From NCBI RefSeq assembly GCF_028747805.1, contig NZ_CP114887.1:48501-112500 (forward strand): a DNA stretch of 64,000 bases, given 5' to 3'. The DNA comes from Solibacillus daqui (lineage in GTDB: Bacteria > Bacillota > Bacilli > Bacillales_A > Planococcaceae). Positions 39,503 through 48,659 of the stretch are shown here, piece after piece. How positions within the stretch are numbered: the stretch's first letter is position 1; each line of letters begins with the position of its first letter. The notes under the pieces were generated by a model. It saw nothing but the letters and a program-made list of their open reading frames with translations. It did no database searches and was not told the origin of the DNA. The position numbers were made by a program, and so were the translations under genes.

Positions 39503-41863
39503 GTGGTTACAATCAATCGTCAGCAAGAAGAAAAAATGTTTCCTAGTTTAAAACTCGATGAATTAAACAATAGAAAGCAGTTGTTTGCGGTAAGTATTTT
39601 ATTTATTGCCTTTTGCTTTGCGCAGGCAGTATTTTTTGAAACGATTGCTCCATTATTTTTACCACTTTGGCTCGTCCTAAGGGAAAAGTTACCGAACTCT
39701 CAAAAATTCGTATTAATCGGCGGACTTTTAGGGACGTTTTTATTAGGGTTTGGTCAAGGGATGTTGGTTCTCTTACAATTGTTATGGCTAGAGGGATTAC
39801 ACCGTTTTCCATATGTAAAAATTTCAGTCTATGCACAGTTACTAACAGCGGTTTTGGCTGTGCAAATGCTTTGGCAAATAGTGCTTAATGGTGGGTTGCC
39901 GACGGTGTTGGTAATCGCTTCAATTGTTTATGAAAGCTTGTTTGCCCTTATGATTTTATTTTTTTTAAATCAACTTGTACCAATTAAAGGTGCGCGTAAT
40001 GATGAATGGACAAAACATAAAATGGTTGCAGCTGTTTTCATTTTAGCCAGTTTGATTGTTGGTATGAAGGAACTTGTCGTAGTATATTTTTCGTTACCAC
40101 AAATTATGCTGCAATTATTGATTTGTATTGTGGCGTTTACATCCACAATTGGGGCGACTGTTGTTTTGACGTTAGCCCTTGGGTTTTTAATTGGTTTGGC
40201 AGATTTATCATTTACAGGGATGATGATATTGTATGCGTGTAGCGGGTTAGTTGCGAGCTTTGTCCAACTTTATGGGCGTGTAGTTCTTGCGGTTTTTAGC
40301 TTGCTGCCGAGTGTATTTTTCTTTTACTACGATGCTACGTTACCACTCGATAGTGTGTACTTTTTATCAAGTATAACGGGTGTGATTTTATTTTTGCTTT
40401 TGCCAAAGAGCTTTTTGCAAGAGTGTCGAGATTACTATACGCAACAAACAACACCTGTTGTTCGTATTCATCGTAATGAAATGGTGGAGCAACAATTACA
40501 ACAATTTCAACATTTTGCGTTTTTTATGAATGAACTTGTATTCGAGCGATTTACAAAAGATGTAGCAGCAACAACAAATCAACCTACACATAATGAGCCA
40601 TTTTTAATTTGTTCAAGCTGTTTTCGCCGTGCGCAATGCTTTGGTGGCGAGCAAGAAATGGTGCCAATTATAGAAAATTGGCGTTTAGCAAGACGTAGTT
40701 CGAAGCCCGTGACATGGTTGCGTGCAGAAGAACAATTGAAAAGCAAATGCATCAAATCTGGAAAATTACTAGAGGAGCTCCAAGCGGCATTACAAAAAGA
40801 GCAAATGGAGCGTCAGTTTTATCATGGTAAAAAGATGATTGCGCTTCAATTACGCGATTTAACGGAGCATTTACAACAATTACTACAGCATCAGCAAAAA
40901 GAGCTAGATGCTCCAGAAACATCGAATCAATTACAGCAGTTTTTAATAGAGCAAGGCTTAAAGTGCTTGCATATTGAATGGCAAAACAATGAAATCGGTG
41001 AGCGTGAAATCAATTTTTATATGGCTGATGAAGGCGATTTGCAAGGGTTGATGCAAGCACTTGAAAAGCATTTGTTTGAATGGCTTCACGAACCAATGCA
41101 AGGGGAGCTTATAAGTGAACAACGTCATCCAATTTTTTACCGACAATTAAAGTTTCGTTCAGCAATTCGCTATCAATTGGAGTATGATGTATATACGTAT
41201 TCTTATAAAGACCATGCTATTTCGGGCGACTCCTATCGCGTGTTTCCACTGCATAAAGGCTTAATGGCAATGATGCTATCGGATGGAATGGGGAGAAATC
41301 AGTCAGCGCAAGAAGAAAGCGAACGTTTAATTCATATGTTGCAGCAATGCTTAGCTTATAATCTAGACCCAGAAACGGCAATGCATACGATGCACTACGT
41401 TTTATCGCTTAAAAATGATTCGGATATGTATGCCACGATGGATTTTGCGCTTGTTGATTTACAGTTTGGTAATTTGTGGTGTTGGAAAGCGGGCGGTATG
41501 ACGACGTATGTGCTGCGTGGGGACGAATTATTTAAAGTAGAAAGTACATGTGCCCCAATAGGATTTTTACCAGACTTTGCTGTCGATACAGAAATGGTGA
41601 AACTCCGTGCAGAAGATGTTATTTTAATGGTATCAGACGGCTTATTCACGGCATTAGAGCAATGGGATGTGCAGGAAAAGCGATTTATATCAGCGATTCG
41701 TGAAAGTTTAGCACAAGGTGCATCGATTCAAGTCGCATTATTTGATTGTATGACGCATTATAAGCAGAAGTATGAAATAACTGACGATTGTACTGTCATG
41801 CTGTTTCGTTTGCAACATGTAGCAAAGCCGTGGCATGTTTTTCGACCGACCAATGTCGTTTAA
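39503..41863 (+). CDS. spoIIE: stage II sporulation protein E (serine phosphatase)
   Basis: SpoIIE dephosphorylates SpoIIAA to activate sigma-F in the forespore and also acts at the polar septum with FtsZ. It is 786 aa: an N-terminal membrane region of about ten helices (to about residue 310), a central oligomerisation/FtsZ region with a cysteine cluster (FLICSSCFRRAQCF), and a C-terminal PP2C phosphatase domain. The phosphatase has SDGMGRN, AMMLS and VILMVSDGLF. The start is GTG 39503, 6 nt after AAAGGTG; GTG 39494 is inside that site. Its stop codon lies within the first arm of an FR1 repeat. Confidence 0.96.
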   Translation: MVTINRQQEEKMFPSLKLDELNNRKQLFAVSILFIAFCFAQAVFFETIAPLFLPLWLVLREKLPNSQKFVLIGGLLGTFLLGFGQGMLVLLQLLWLEGLHRFPYVKISVYAQLLTAVLAVQMLWQIVLNGGLPTVLVIASIVYESLFALMILFFLNQLVPIKGARNDEWTKHKMVAAVFILASLIVGMKELVVVYFSLPQIMLQLLICIVAFTSTIGATVVLTLALGFLIGLADLSFTGMMILYACSGLVASFVQLYGRVVLAVFSLLPSVFFFYYDATLPLDSVYFLSSITGVILFLLLPKSFLQECRDYYTQQTTPVVRIHRNEMVEQQLQQFQHFAFFMNELVFERFTKDVAATTNQPTHNEPFLICSSCFRRAQCFGGEQEMVPIIENWRLARRSSKPVTWLRAEEQLKSKCIKSGKLLEELQAALQKEQMERQFYHGKKMIALQLRDLTEHLQQLLQHQQKELDAPETSNQLQQFLIEQGLKCLHIEWQNNEIGEREINFYMADEGDLQGLMQALEKHLFEWLHEPMQGELISEQRHPIFYRQLKFRSAIRYQLEYDVYTYSYKDHAISGDSYRVFPLHKGLMAMMLSDGMGRNQSAQEESERLIHMLQQCLAYNLDPETAMHTMHYVLSLKNDSDMYATMDFALVDLQFGNLWCWKAGGMTTYVLRGDELFKVESTCAPIGFLPDFAVDTEMVKLRAEDVILMVSDGLFTALEQWDVQEKRFISAIRESLAQGASIQVALFDCMTHYKQKYEITDDCTVMLFRLQHVAKPWHVFRPTNVV

Positions 41864-41990
41864 ATTGATTCAGCGGGGGGGAGAATCCCAACTGAATCAA
41901 TTTGAGCCCCGGTGGATGTTACAGATTTTTTAGGGGGATTTTTCAAGCGGGTTTAAAAAATCTGGACATAAGTTAGCCGTGGCGTAATTG
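41862..41990 (+). repeat. dispersed hairpin repeat FR1, copy A (after spoIIE)
   Basis: Hairpin 1 has perfect 12-nt arms AAATTGATTCAG (41862-41873) and CTGAATCAATTT (41892-41903). GCCCCGG then leads to a second hairpin GATTTTT/AAAAATC. The element ends GGCGTAATTG, where the third hairpin seen in copy B has decayed. It starts inside the spoIIE stop codon and ends 18 nt before tilS. yabS and yabT, present here in B. subtilis, are absent. FR1 is a label used only in this report. Confidence 0.8.
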
Positions 41991-42007
41991 AAAATGAGGT
42001 GAATTTG

Positions 42008-43414
42008 ATGCATAGTTTAGAGCATCGTGTATTAGCATATATGAAAGAACTTCAGCTCATACAGCAAGGAGATAAATTATTGATAGCTTGTTCGGGAGGC
42101 GTTGATTCAATGGCGCTTCTCTCTTTTTTTCAGCGCTTTCGCCATTATCTGCAGATTGATATAGCAGTCGCACATGTGGATCATATGCTGCGTGGAGAGG
42201 TTTCAGCTCAAGATCGTTTATTTGTGGAACAGTATTGTAATGATTTTGCGATACCGGTTTATAGCTGTGCCATTCCTATTGCATCGATTTACGAACAGGA
42301 GGGCGGCAATACACAAGCTATTTGCCGCCGAGAGCGCTATCAATTTTTTGAACAGCTAATGCAAGAGCATGCATTCACAAAGCTCGTAACGGCACATCAT
42401 GCGGATGACCAATTAGAATCAATGCTCATGGCTTTAACAAAGGCTAGCTCGTTAAATGGCTTAAAGGGAATTTTGCCGATTCGTTCATTTGCACAACAAT
42501 TTGTTATTCGCCCATTTTTAGGGGTTACAAAAGCGCAAATAGGGGAATATTTACATAGCGAAGCACTTACGTATCGTGAAGATGCAAGTAATGCAAAAGA
42601 TGCGTATACGCGGAATCGTTTTCGCCATCATATTGTCCCGTTATTAAAACAGGAAAATGCATTGGTATCAGAACATGCAGTACAGATTTCGCAGCAGCTT
42701 ATTGCCGATGATTTATTATTAATGCAACTTGCACAAGACCGTTTTTCACATCTTTTTGAAAGAATTGATGGAAATTGTTATAAAGTATCGGTTTCTACGT
42801 TACAAAATGAACCACTTGCTTTACAAAGAAGGCTCATTTTAATACTATTAAATTATCTTTATAACGAATCGAATACAATTCAAAGCTATGCACTTTGTAC
42901 GGCCATTTTGGCGTTATTTGATACGTCTGAAGGTAGCCGTTCAGTCGATTTACCTGAGAATTTTATTGCACGCCGTCATTACGATGAAATTGTATTTGAA
43001 CAAAAGCAAAGAAATAGTTCGCTCGAAAAGCAGCAGCTTACATTCAATAAATGGTATACATTTGGATCTATTCGAATGTTTATCGGGGAGCTTGCACAAT
43101 GCGATGATGCGTTTCTACAACAGCATCAACCAAAATATTTCTCTGCTTCCTCGATGGCAATTCCGCTCATTGTAAGAGCTCCTGAAAAAGGGGATCGCCT
43201 TGCACTACAAGGTATGCAGCAAAAGAAAAAAGTATCTCGCATTTTTATTGATGACAAGATTCCTTTCATTAAAAGAGCCAATTGGCCGTTATTAGTCGAT
43301 TCAAATGACGAGCCGATAGCTTTATTAGCTGTACGCTTAAACAATAAATTTTCCAACGTAAAATTGGCCAAGCATGATTGTGTACTTATTGTGGAAAGCG
43401 ATGAATGTTATTAG
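42008..43414 (+). CDS. tilS: tRNA-Ile lysidine synthetase
   Basis: TilS makes lysidine at position 34 of tRNA-Ile(CAT). The PP-loop is CSGGVDSMALL (about residues 31-41), and the substrate segments AHVDHMLRGE and VTAHHADDQLESMLM are visible. The C-terminal TilS domains are also present. The protein is 468 aa. The start is ATG 42008, with GAGGTGA at 41996-42002. It precedes hprT and ftsH as in all Bacillales. Confidence 0.96.
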   Translation: MHSLEHRVLAYMKELQLIQQGDKLLIACSGGVDSMALLSFFQRFRHYLQIDIAVAHVDHMLRGEVSAQDRLFVEQYCNDFAIPVYSCAIPIASIYEQEGGNTQAICRRERYQFFEQLMQEHAFTKLVTAHHADDQLESMLMALTKASSLNGLKGILPIRSFAQQFVIRPFLGVTKAQIGEYLHSEALTYREDASNAKDAYTRNRFRHHIVPLLKQENALVSEHAVQISQQLIADDLLLMQLAQDRFSHLFERIDGNCYKVSVSTLQNEPLALQRRLILILLNYLYNESNTIQSYALCTAILALFDTSEGSRSVDLPENFIARRHYDEIVFEQKQRNSSLEKQQLTFNKWYTFGSIRMFIGELAQCDDAFLQQHQPKYFSASSMAIPLIVRAPEKGDRLALQGMQQKKKVSRIFIDDKIPFIKRANWPLLVDSNDEPIALLAVRLNNKFSNVKLAKHDCVLIVESDECY

Positions 43415-43446
43415 AAAGTTGAAATAATCTAAGGAGGAATCTACCC

Positions 43447-43989
43447 ATGATTCAAAATGATATTGAAAAAATAGTGATTTCAGAAGAACAAATCCAGGAG
43501 CGTATTAAAGAACTAGGCGCACAATTAACAGAAGAGTACAAAGATAGCTTCCCATTAGCGGTAGGTGTATTAAAAGGGGCTATGCCTTTCATGACAGATT
43601 TAATGAAACGTTTTGATTCTTACGTTGAGTTAGATTTCATGGATGTATCTTCATATGGTAATGCAACGGTTTCGTCTGGAGAAGTAAAAATTTTAAAAGA
43701 CTTAAATACAAGCGTTGAAGGCCGTGACGTTATAATTATCGAGGATATTATCGATAGTGGTTTAACATTGAGCTATTTGGTGGATTTATTTAAATACCGT
43801 AAAGCAAAATCAATTAAAATCGTAACATTATTAGATAAGCCATCTGGTCGTAAAGTAAACTTAGAGGCAGATGTTGTTGGCTTCGAAGTACCAGACGGAT
43901 TTGTAGTAGGATATGGTCTAGATTACGCAGAGAAATATCGTAACTTACCATACATCGGAATTTTAAAACGCGAAGTATACTCATTTTAA
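43447..43989 (+). CDS. hprT: hypoxanthine phosphoribosyltransferase
   Basis: HprT salvages hypoxanthine and guanine with [20 protein letters not shown] is the PRPP-binding loop; [12 protein letters not shown] and [18 protein letters not shown] are family segments. The protein is 180 aa. AAGGAGG ribosome binding site. The TAA stop sits in the 5' arm of FR1 copy B. Confidence 0.97.
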   Translation: MIQNDIEKIVISEEQIQERIKELGAQLTEEYKDSFPLAVGVLKGAMPFMTDLMKRFDSYVELDFMDVSSYGNATVSSGEVKILKDLNTSVEGRDVIIIEDIIDSGLTLSYLVDLFKYRKAKSIKIVTLLDKPSGRKVNLEADVVGFEVPDGFVVGYGLDYAEKYRNLPYIGILKREVYSF

Positions 43990-44114
43990 CTTGATTCAGC
44001 GGGGGCAAACCCCAGCTGAATCAAGTTAAGCCCCGGCGGATGTCACAGATTTTTTAGGGGAATTTTTCAAGCGAGCTTGTAAAATCTGGACGCAATTACG
44101 CCGAGGCGTAATTG
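43986..44114 (+). repeat. dispersed hairpin repeat FR1, copy B (after hprT)
   Basis: This is the most complete copy. Hairpin 1 has perfect 15-nt arms TTAACTTGATTCAGC (43986-44000) and GCTGAATCAAGTTAA (44015-44029) with GGGG/CCCC inside. CAGATTTT (44046-44053) pairs with AAAATCTG (44081-44088). CAAGC-GA-GCTTG (44068-44079) nests within, and CAATTACGCC-GA-GGCGTAATTG (44093-44114) is a perfect terminal hairpin. CCCCGGCG (44031-44038) could instead pair with CGCCGAGG (44099-44106), excluding the terminal hairpin. No T run follows hairpin 1. Confidence 0.82.
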
Positions 44115-44275
44115 ATTAATTTGGACGAATTTGGGAGTTCGGTTGGTAATTGAGCGGATTTTGTCATAATTCACTTGAACATTTAAAATACTTGGTGCTT
44201 TTCATTGTATCAATTTTTCAACGTATGTTAAGATTTTACTTATAGTTTTTCTGTAACGTTGTGAGGAGGCTGGGG

Positions 44276-46303
44276 ATGAATCGAATATTTCGATACACCA
44301 TATTTTATTTACTAATTTTTCTCGTGATTATCGGGATTTTTGGAACATTTAGTGGTGGTAAAAAGACAACTGAAAACCTAGAATATTACGCATTTTTTGA
44401 GGCGCTTGAAAGTGATAAAGTGGATTCCATCACAATTCAGCCTGAACGAGGCGTGTATAAAATCGTAGGTCAAATGAAGGGCGCTGAAGATGGCGAAACA
44501 TTTACAGTAAATATTCTGCAAAATGACCAAACTTCGGTAGATCGCATCACACAAATTCAAGCCGGTAAATACCCAGGTGTTGAAGTTTTAGAAGCGGCCC
44601 AAACAAGTGGATTCGTAACGTTCCTTACGAGCATCATTCCATTTGTCATTATTATTATTCTGTTCTTCTTCTTATTAAGCCAGTCACAAGGTGGCGGTAA
44701 TAAGGTAATGAACTTCGGTAAATCAAAGGCGAAGCTATTTGATGACTCGAAGAAAAAAGTTCGCTTCAATGATGTAGCGGGTGCTGATGAAGAAAAGCAA
44801 GAGCTTGTTGAAGTAGTAGACTTCTTAAAAGATCACCGCAAATTCACAGATATCGGTGCGCGTATTCCTAAAGGGATTCTACTTGTAGGTCCTCCAGGTA
44901 CGGGTAAAACATTACTTGCACGTGCGGTAGCTGGTGAAGCAGGCGTACCATTCTTCTCGATTTCAGGTTCTGACTTCGTAGAAATGTTCGTTGGTGTCGG
45001 TGCATCTCGTGTTCGTGACTTATTCGAGAACGCGAAGAAAAATGCACCATGTATCATTTTCATCGACGAGATTGATGCAGTAGGTCGTCAACGTGGTGCT
45101 GGTCTTGGTGGTGGTCACGATGAGCGTGAACAAACATTAAACCAATTACTAGTTGAAATGGATGGTTTCGGAGCTAACGAAGGTATTATTATCATCGCGG
45201 CAACAAACCGCCCAGATATTCTAGATAAAGCATTATTGCGTCCTGGTCGTTTTGACCGTCAAATTACGGTAGGACACCCTGATGTAAAAGGCCGTGAAGC
45301 AATTCTTAAAGTACATGCACGCAACAAGCCGTTATCAGATTCAGTTGATTTAGCAGCTGTTGCACAACGTACACCAGGATTCTCGGGTGCTGATTTAGAA
45401 AACTTATTAAACGAAGCTGCTCTTGTTGCTGCTCGTAAAAACAAAAAAACAATTAACATGGCAGACATCGACGAAGCCTCTGACCGCGTCATCGCTGGTC
45501 CAGCAAAAGCAAGTCGCGTTTACTCTCCAAAAGAGAAAAAACTTGTGGCATTCCACGAAGCGGGTCACGTTGTTGTTGGTTTAGAATTAGACGAAGCAGA
45601 TACTGTTCACAAAGTAACAATCGTACCACGTGGTCAAGCAGGTGGTTACGCGATTATGTTACCGAAGGAAGAGCGCTTCTTTACTACAAAACAAGAATTA
45701 CTGGATCGTATCGCTGGTTTATTAGGTGGACGTGTTGCGGAAGAAATCGTACTGGGTGAAGTTTCAACAGGCGCACACAATGACTTCCAAAAAGTAACGA
45801 GTATTGCACGTGCAATGGTAACAGAATATGGTATGAGCAGTAATTTAGGGGCAGTTCAATACGGCTCAAATCAAGGCGGTAACCCGTTCTTAGGTCGTGA
45901 TTTTGGCTCAGATCAAAACTACTCTGATACAATTGCTTATGAAATCGATAAAGAAGTGCAACGTATCGTTGACGAGCAATATGCACGTACAAAACGTATC
46001 CTAACTGAGAAACGTGAATTGCTAGATTTAATTGCCAATACGTTAATGACGAAAGAAACATTAAACGCGCAAGAAATCGAGCATTTACGTGATCATGGTA
46101 CACTTCCAGAAGTTGAAGCAGAAGCAACATCTGCACCTCAGGGAGAAACGAAAGAAGCAACACCAACAGTTGAAACTGCTGGCAATGCTTCCATCAACCA
46201 AGAGGTAACAGGTGAAGTGAAATTTCCAACAGTAGAAGATTTACCGAAAGATGAGTCATCTGAACGCACACAAGGCATCAATGAAGACCGTCCAAAACAA
46301 TAA
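44276..46303 (+). CDS. ftsH: ATP-dependent zinc metalloprotease FtsH
   Basis: Membrane-anchored AAA+ protease for quality control. Two membrane segments (about residues 5-23 and 111-131) flank an extracytoplasmic domain. Walker A GPPGTGKT is at 205-212, Walker B DEID at 264-267, and the second region of homology is [20 protein letters not shown]. The zinc site HEAGH is at 427-431. The C-terminal tail is acidic and low complexity. The protein is 675 aa. The start is ATG 44276 behind AGGAGG; GTG 44261 is upstream of that site. Confidence 0.97.
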   Translation: MNRIFRYTIFYLLIFLVIIGIFGTFSGGKKTTENLEYYAFFEALESDKVDSITIQPERGVYKIVGQMKGAEDGETFTVNILQNDQTSVDRITQIQAGKYPGVEVLEAAQTSGFVTFLTSIIPFVIIIILFFFLLSQSQGGGNKVMNFGKSKAKLFDDSKKKVRFNDVAGADEEKQELVEVVDFLKDHRKFTDIGARIPKGILLVGPPGTGKTLLARAVAGEAGVPFFSISGSDFVEMFVGVGASRVRDLFENAKKNAPCIIFIDEIDAVGRQRGAGLGGGHDEREQTLNQLLVEMDGFGANEGIIIIAATNRPDILDKALLRPGRFDRQITVGHPDVKGREAILKVHARNKPLSDSVDLAAVAQRTPGFSGADLENLLNEAALVAARKNKKTINMADIDEASDRVIAGPAKASRVYSPKEKKLVAFHEAGHVVVGLELDEADTVHKVTIVPRGQAGGYAIMLPKEERFFTTKQELLDRIAGLLGGRVAEEIVLGEVSTGAHNDFQKVTSIARAMVTEYGMSSNLGAVQYGSNQGGNPFLGRDFGSDQNYSDTIAYEIDKEVQRIVDEQYARTKRILTEKRELLDLIANTLMTKETLNAQEIEHLRDHGTLPEVEAEATSAPQGETKEATPTVETAGNASINQEVTGEVKFPTVEDLPKDESSERTQGINEDRPKQ

Positions 46304-46314
46304 CGCATGAACAC

Positions 46315-46353
46315 AAACGAGCTCCTTGAATTATTCAAGGAGCTCGTTTTTTA
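46315..46353 (+). terminator. terminator after ftsH
   Basis: AAACGAGCTCCTTGAA pairs perfectly with TTCAAGGAGCTCGTTT (16 bp) around a 3-nt loop, then a T run. Confidence 0.95.
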
Positions 46354-46372
46354 TATCAAAAAAGCATATGAT

Positions 46373-46424
46373 TTGCGTTCTACAATATTTCTTTTATAAT
46401 TGACTAGTCAACAGTTGATTAGTC
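46373..46424 (+). promoter_or_regulatory. promoter and palindromic operator, probably of the MarR gene
   Basis: TTGCGT (46373-46378), 16 nt, TATAAT (46395-46400) is followed at once by the 23-nt palindrome GACTAGTCAAC-A-GTTGATTAGTC (46402-46424), which has one mismatch. TTGACTAGTCAA at 46400-46411 is itself a perfect palindrome. The position over the transcription start suits autorepression by a MarR dimer. The MarR gene starts about 300 nt further on, behind an FR1 copy. Confidence 0.6.
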
Positions 46425-46448
46425 TTGTGTTAAACTTGCTCCAGCAAA

Positions 46449-46679
46449 AGTCCTCCACTTCTATAAATGGGGGATGACTGCTAAGTATAATCTTCATTCA
46501 GTGGGGGCAAATCCCGGATGACTAGAGTAACAAAGGCTAAAAGCGTCACGTCCTGTGACAATGCCTTTGTGATCAACTTCATGTTGACCTAAATTCTCTG
46601 GCAGATGTCACAGTTTTTAAAAGGTTTTTCGAGAGAGCTCGAAAAACATCTGGACGCAATTACGTTGGTGCGTAATTGA
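46449..46679 (+). repeat. FR1 repeat, copy C, composite (leader of the MarR gene)
   Basis: A hairpin AGTC...GACT (46449-46480) with a CCACTTCTATAAATGG core comes first. Then ATTCAGTGGGGGCAAATCCC corresponds to FR1 hairpin 1, whose 3' arm is lost. An inserted module (about 46528-46590) has ACAAAGGC/GCCTTTGT, GTCAC/GTGAC and CAAC-ttcat-GTTG hairpins and is an inverted relative of FR2 copy 1. The FR1 tail follows: GATGTCACAG, GTTTTTCGAG/CTCGAAAAAC, TCTGGACGCAATTACG and CGTAATTG. Confidence 0.7.
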
Positions 46680-46730
46680 TATCCTACCGAGCTGTTGTAA
46701 TTGGTGAGGAAAGGAGTTCTTCAAGCAACT

Positions 46731-47153
46731 ATGGAGCAATTGAAACAAATTATTTTATTAATGAAGGCAATTGATCGGCAAGTAACCAAACAGTTTGAAC
46801 AACAAACAGACATTAGTATGACACGCTATGAGCTTTTGTTCACACTTATCAACAAAGGAACGGTATCTCAGCAAATTTTAAAACAAGCACTGCAAATCGA
46901 CCAAGCAGCGATTACAAGACATTTAAAACTGCTAGAAGATGAACAGCTTGTTGAACGCAACCGTAATGAAAAAAATAATCGAGAAGTGCTCGTAAGTATT
47001 ACTGAAGCGGGACGGAACCAATTAATGTACTGTCAAAAAGGAAAAAATTATTATTTAGATCAATTGGCGAGCAACTTTTCACAGCAAGAATTAGAGCTAC
47101 TAAATAACTTGCTACAGCGTTTACAACAAAATAGTGACCAATACGAAAGATAA
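46731..47153 (+). CDS. MarR family transcriptional regulator
   Basis: The 140-aa winged-helix regulator has a helix-turn-helix core ITRHLKLLEDEQLVERNRNEKNNREVLVSIT (segments at about 63-93), flanked by dimerisation helices. The start is uncertain. ATG 46731 is used, but AAAGGAG lies 14 nt upstream, so TTG 46701 or GTG 46704 could also be used. It is followed 12 nt later by a nitroreductase gene that it probably controls in response to quinones, electrophiles or nitro compounds (inference from similar MarR-nitroreductase pairs). The pair is inserted between ftsH and coaX. Confidence 0.85.
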   Translation: MEQLKQIILLMKAIDRQVTKQFEQQTDISMTRYELLFTLINKGTVSQQILKQALQIDQAAITRHLKLLEDEQLVERNRNEKNNREVLVSITEAGRNQLMYCQKGKNYYLDQLASNFSQQELELLNNLLQRLQQNSDQYER

Positions 47154-47165
47154 GAGGGATTACTC

Positions 47166-47792
47166 ATGACAACGACAATAACATCAGCAAAAAACATTAT
47201 GTATGCAAGAAAATCTGTTCGTAAATATAAAGAGGGTGTAACGATTCCACAAGAAGTATTGCACCAATTAATTGAAGATGCGATTTCAGCACCTTCATCA
47301 AGCAATATGCAGCCTTGGCGCTTTTTAGTAATCCAAGACCAAGACGTAAAAAATGAACTGTTACCGATTGCAAATAATCAACAACAAGTTGCAACGTGCT
47401 CGGCATTAATTGCGGTGTTAGGTGATTTAGAAATGTATGAGCGTTCGGAGGAAATTTATCAAGCGAATGTAGAGTTAGGTGCTATGCCACAGAACGTTGC
47501 GGATATGATGATTGCTAATTCTCGCAAACTGTATAGCTCATTGCCACAAGATGTATTAAAAAGTATTATTTCGTTTGATGCAGGGCTTGTATCGATGCAG
47601 TTAATGCTATTAGCAAAAGAAATGGGCTATGACACAGTAACAATGGGTGGCTTCAATAAAGTACAATTTGCACAATATTTTAATTTACCAGCCAACGAAA
47701 TACCGATTGTATTAATCGCTTTAGGTGAAGCGGAAATTCCAGCACACGGCACTTCACGTATCGCAGCTGAAAAAATTACGCGCTTTATTTAA
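47166..47792 (+). CDS. nitroreductase family oxidoreductase
   Basis: The 208-aa flavoprotein belongs to the nitroreductase (NfsB/YodC-like) fold. The N-terminal ARKSVRKY carries the FMN phosphate-binding Arg-Ser-Arg pattern, and APSSSNMQPWRFLVIQD is the second FMN segment. MGGFNKVQFAQYFNLP and IALGEAE close the fold. It probably uses NAD(P)H to reduce quinones or nitro compounds; the physiological substrate is unknown. It is co-transcribed with the MarR gene. No terminator is evident before coaX. Confidence 0.9.
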   Translation: MTTTITSAKNIMYARKSVRKYKEGVTIPQEVLHQLIEDAISAPSSSNMQPWRFLVIQDQDVKNELLPIANNQQQVATCSALIAVLGDLEMYERSEEIYQANVELGAMPQNVADMMIANSRKLYSSLPQDVLKSIISFDAGLVSMQLMLLAKEMGYDTVTMGGFNKVQFAQYFNLPANEIPIVLIALGEAEIPAHGTSRIAAEKITRFI

Positions 47793-47874
47793 GGAAGCGT
47801 ATTAGTGACTATAATCGAAGCGTTCAACTATGGTATCATTTTTGCATAGAATACTTTAAAAGTAGGTGACGAAC

Positions 47875-48642
47875 GTGATATTAGTAATGGATGCAGGAAA
47901 TTCTAACATCATTTTAGGTGTATATGAGCAAGATCAACTTCGTTACCATTGGCGTATGGAGACCGACCCGCGAAAAACAGAAGATGAATATGCAATGCAG
48001 ATAAAGGCTTTTTTTACGCATGAGGGATTAGCGTTTGAACAAATGACGGGGATTATTATATCATCAGTAGTACCCCCGATTATGTTTGCACTAGAAGCAA
48101 TGTGTCACAAGTATTTTCATATTGCACCACTTGTAGTAGGACCAGGGGTAAAAACCGGTTTAAACATTAAGTATGAAAACCCACGTGAAGTCGGGGCAGA
48201 TCGTATCGTCAATGCAGTGGCAGCGCTCGCTCAATATGGTGGTAAGCCGCTAGTTGTCGTAGATTTTGGGACGGCCATTACGTATTGTTATTTAAATGAA
48301 CAAGGCACGTATATGGGAGGAGCGATTGCACCAGGTATCGCAATTTCTACGGAAGCCTTATATGCCCGTGCATCAAAGCTACCACGTATCGAAATCATGA
48401 AAACTGAGCAAGTCGTTGGCAAAAATACAATTGCTGCGATGCAGGCAGGAATTTTTTATGGATTTATTGGCCAAGTAGAAGGTATCGTTAATCGCATGAA
48501 AGCTCAAAGTAATATCGAGCCACTTGTTGTCGCAACAGGCGGGCTAGCGAAATTTATTGCGCAAGAAACACAAGCTATTGATATTGTCGATCCGTTTTTA
48601 ACGTTAAAGGGCTTGCATATTATTTATAAAAGAAATCAGTAG
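47875..48642 (+). CDS. coaX: type III pantothenate kinase
   Basis: CoaX starts coenzyme A synthesis by phosphorylating pantothenate. [13 protein letters not shown] is the phosphate loop of the ASKHA fold. [30 protein letters not shown] and [15 protein letters not shown] are family motifs. The protein is 255 aa. The start is GTG 47875, with TAGGTGA upstream; GTG 47866 lies within that site. Confidence 0.96.
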   Translation: MILVMDAGNSNIILGVYEQDQLRYHWRMETDPRKTEDEYAMQIKAFFTHEGLAFEQMTGIIISSVVPPIMFALEAMCHKYFHIAPLVVGPGVKTGLNIKYENPREVGADRIVNAVAALAQYGGKPLVVVDFGTAITYCYLNEQGTYMGGAIAPGIAISTEALYARASKLPRIEIMKTEQVVGKNTIAAMQAGIFYGFIGQVEGIVNRMKAQSNIEPLVVATGGLAKFIAQETQAIDIVDPFLTLKGLHIIYKRNQ

Positions 48643-48659
48643 AAAAGAGGAATTTCAAC

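Noticed and set aside
41862..44114. FR1 and FR3 repeats as parts of a CRISPR array
   Set aside because: Copies are kilobases apart or in separate gaps, differ in sequence, have no spacer pattern and no cas genes nearby.
43990..44275. FR1 copy B as an intrinsic terminator of hprT
   Set aside because: The hairpin is strong, but it is followed by AAGCCCCGG and not a T run, so it was classed as a repeat.
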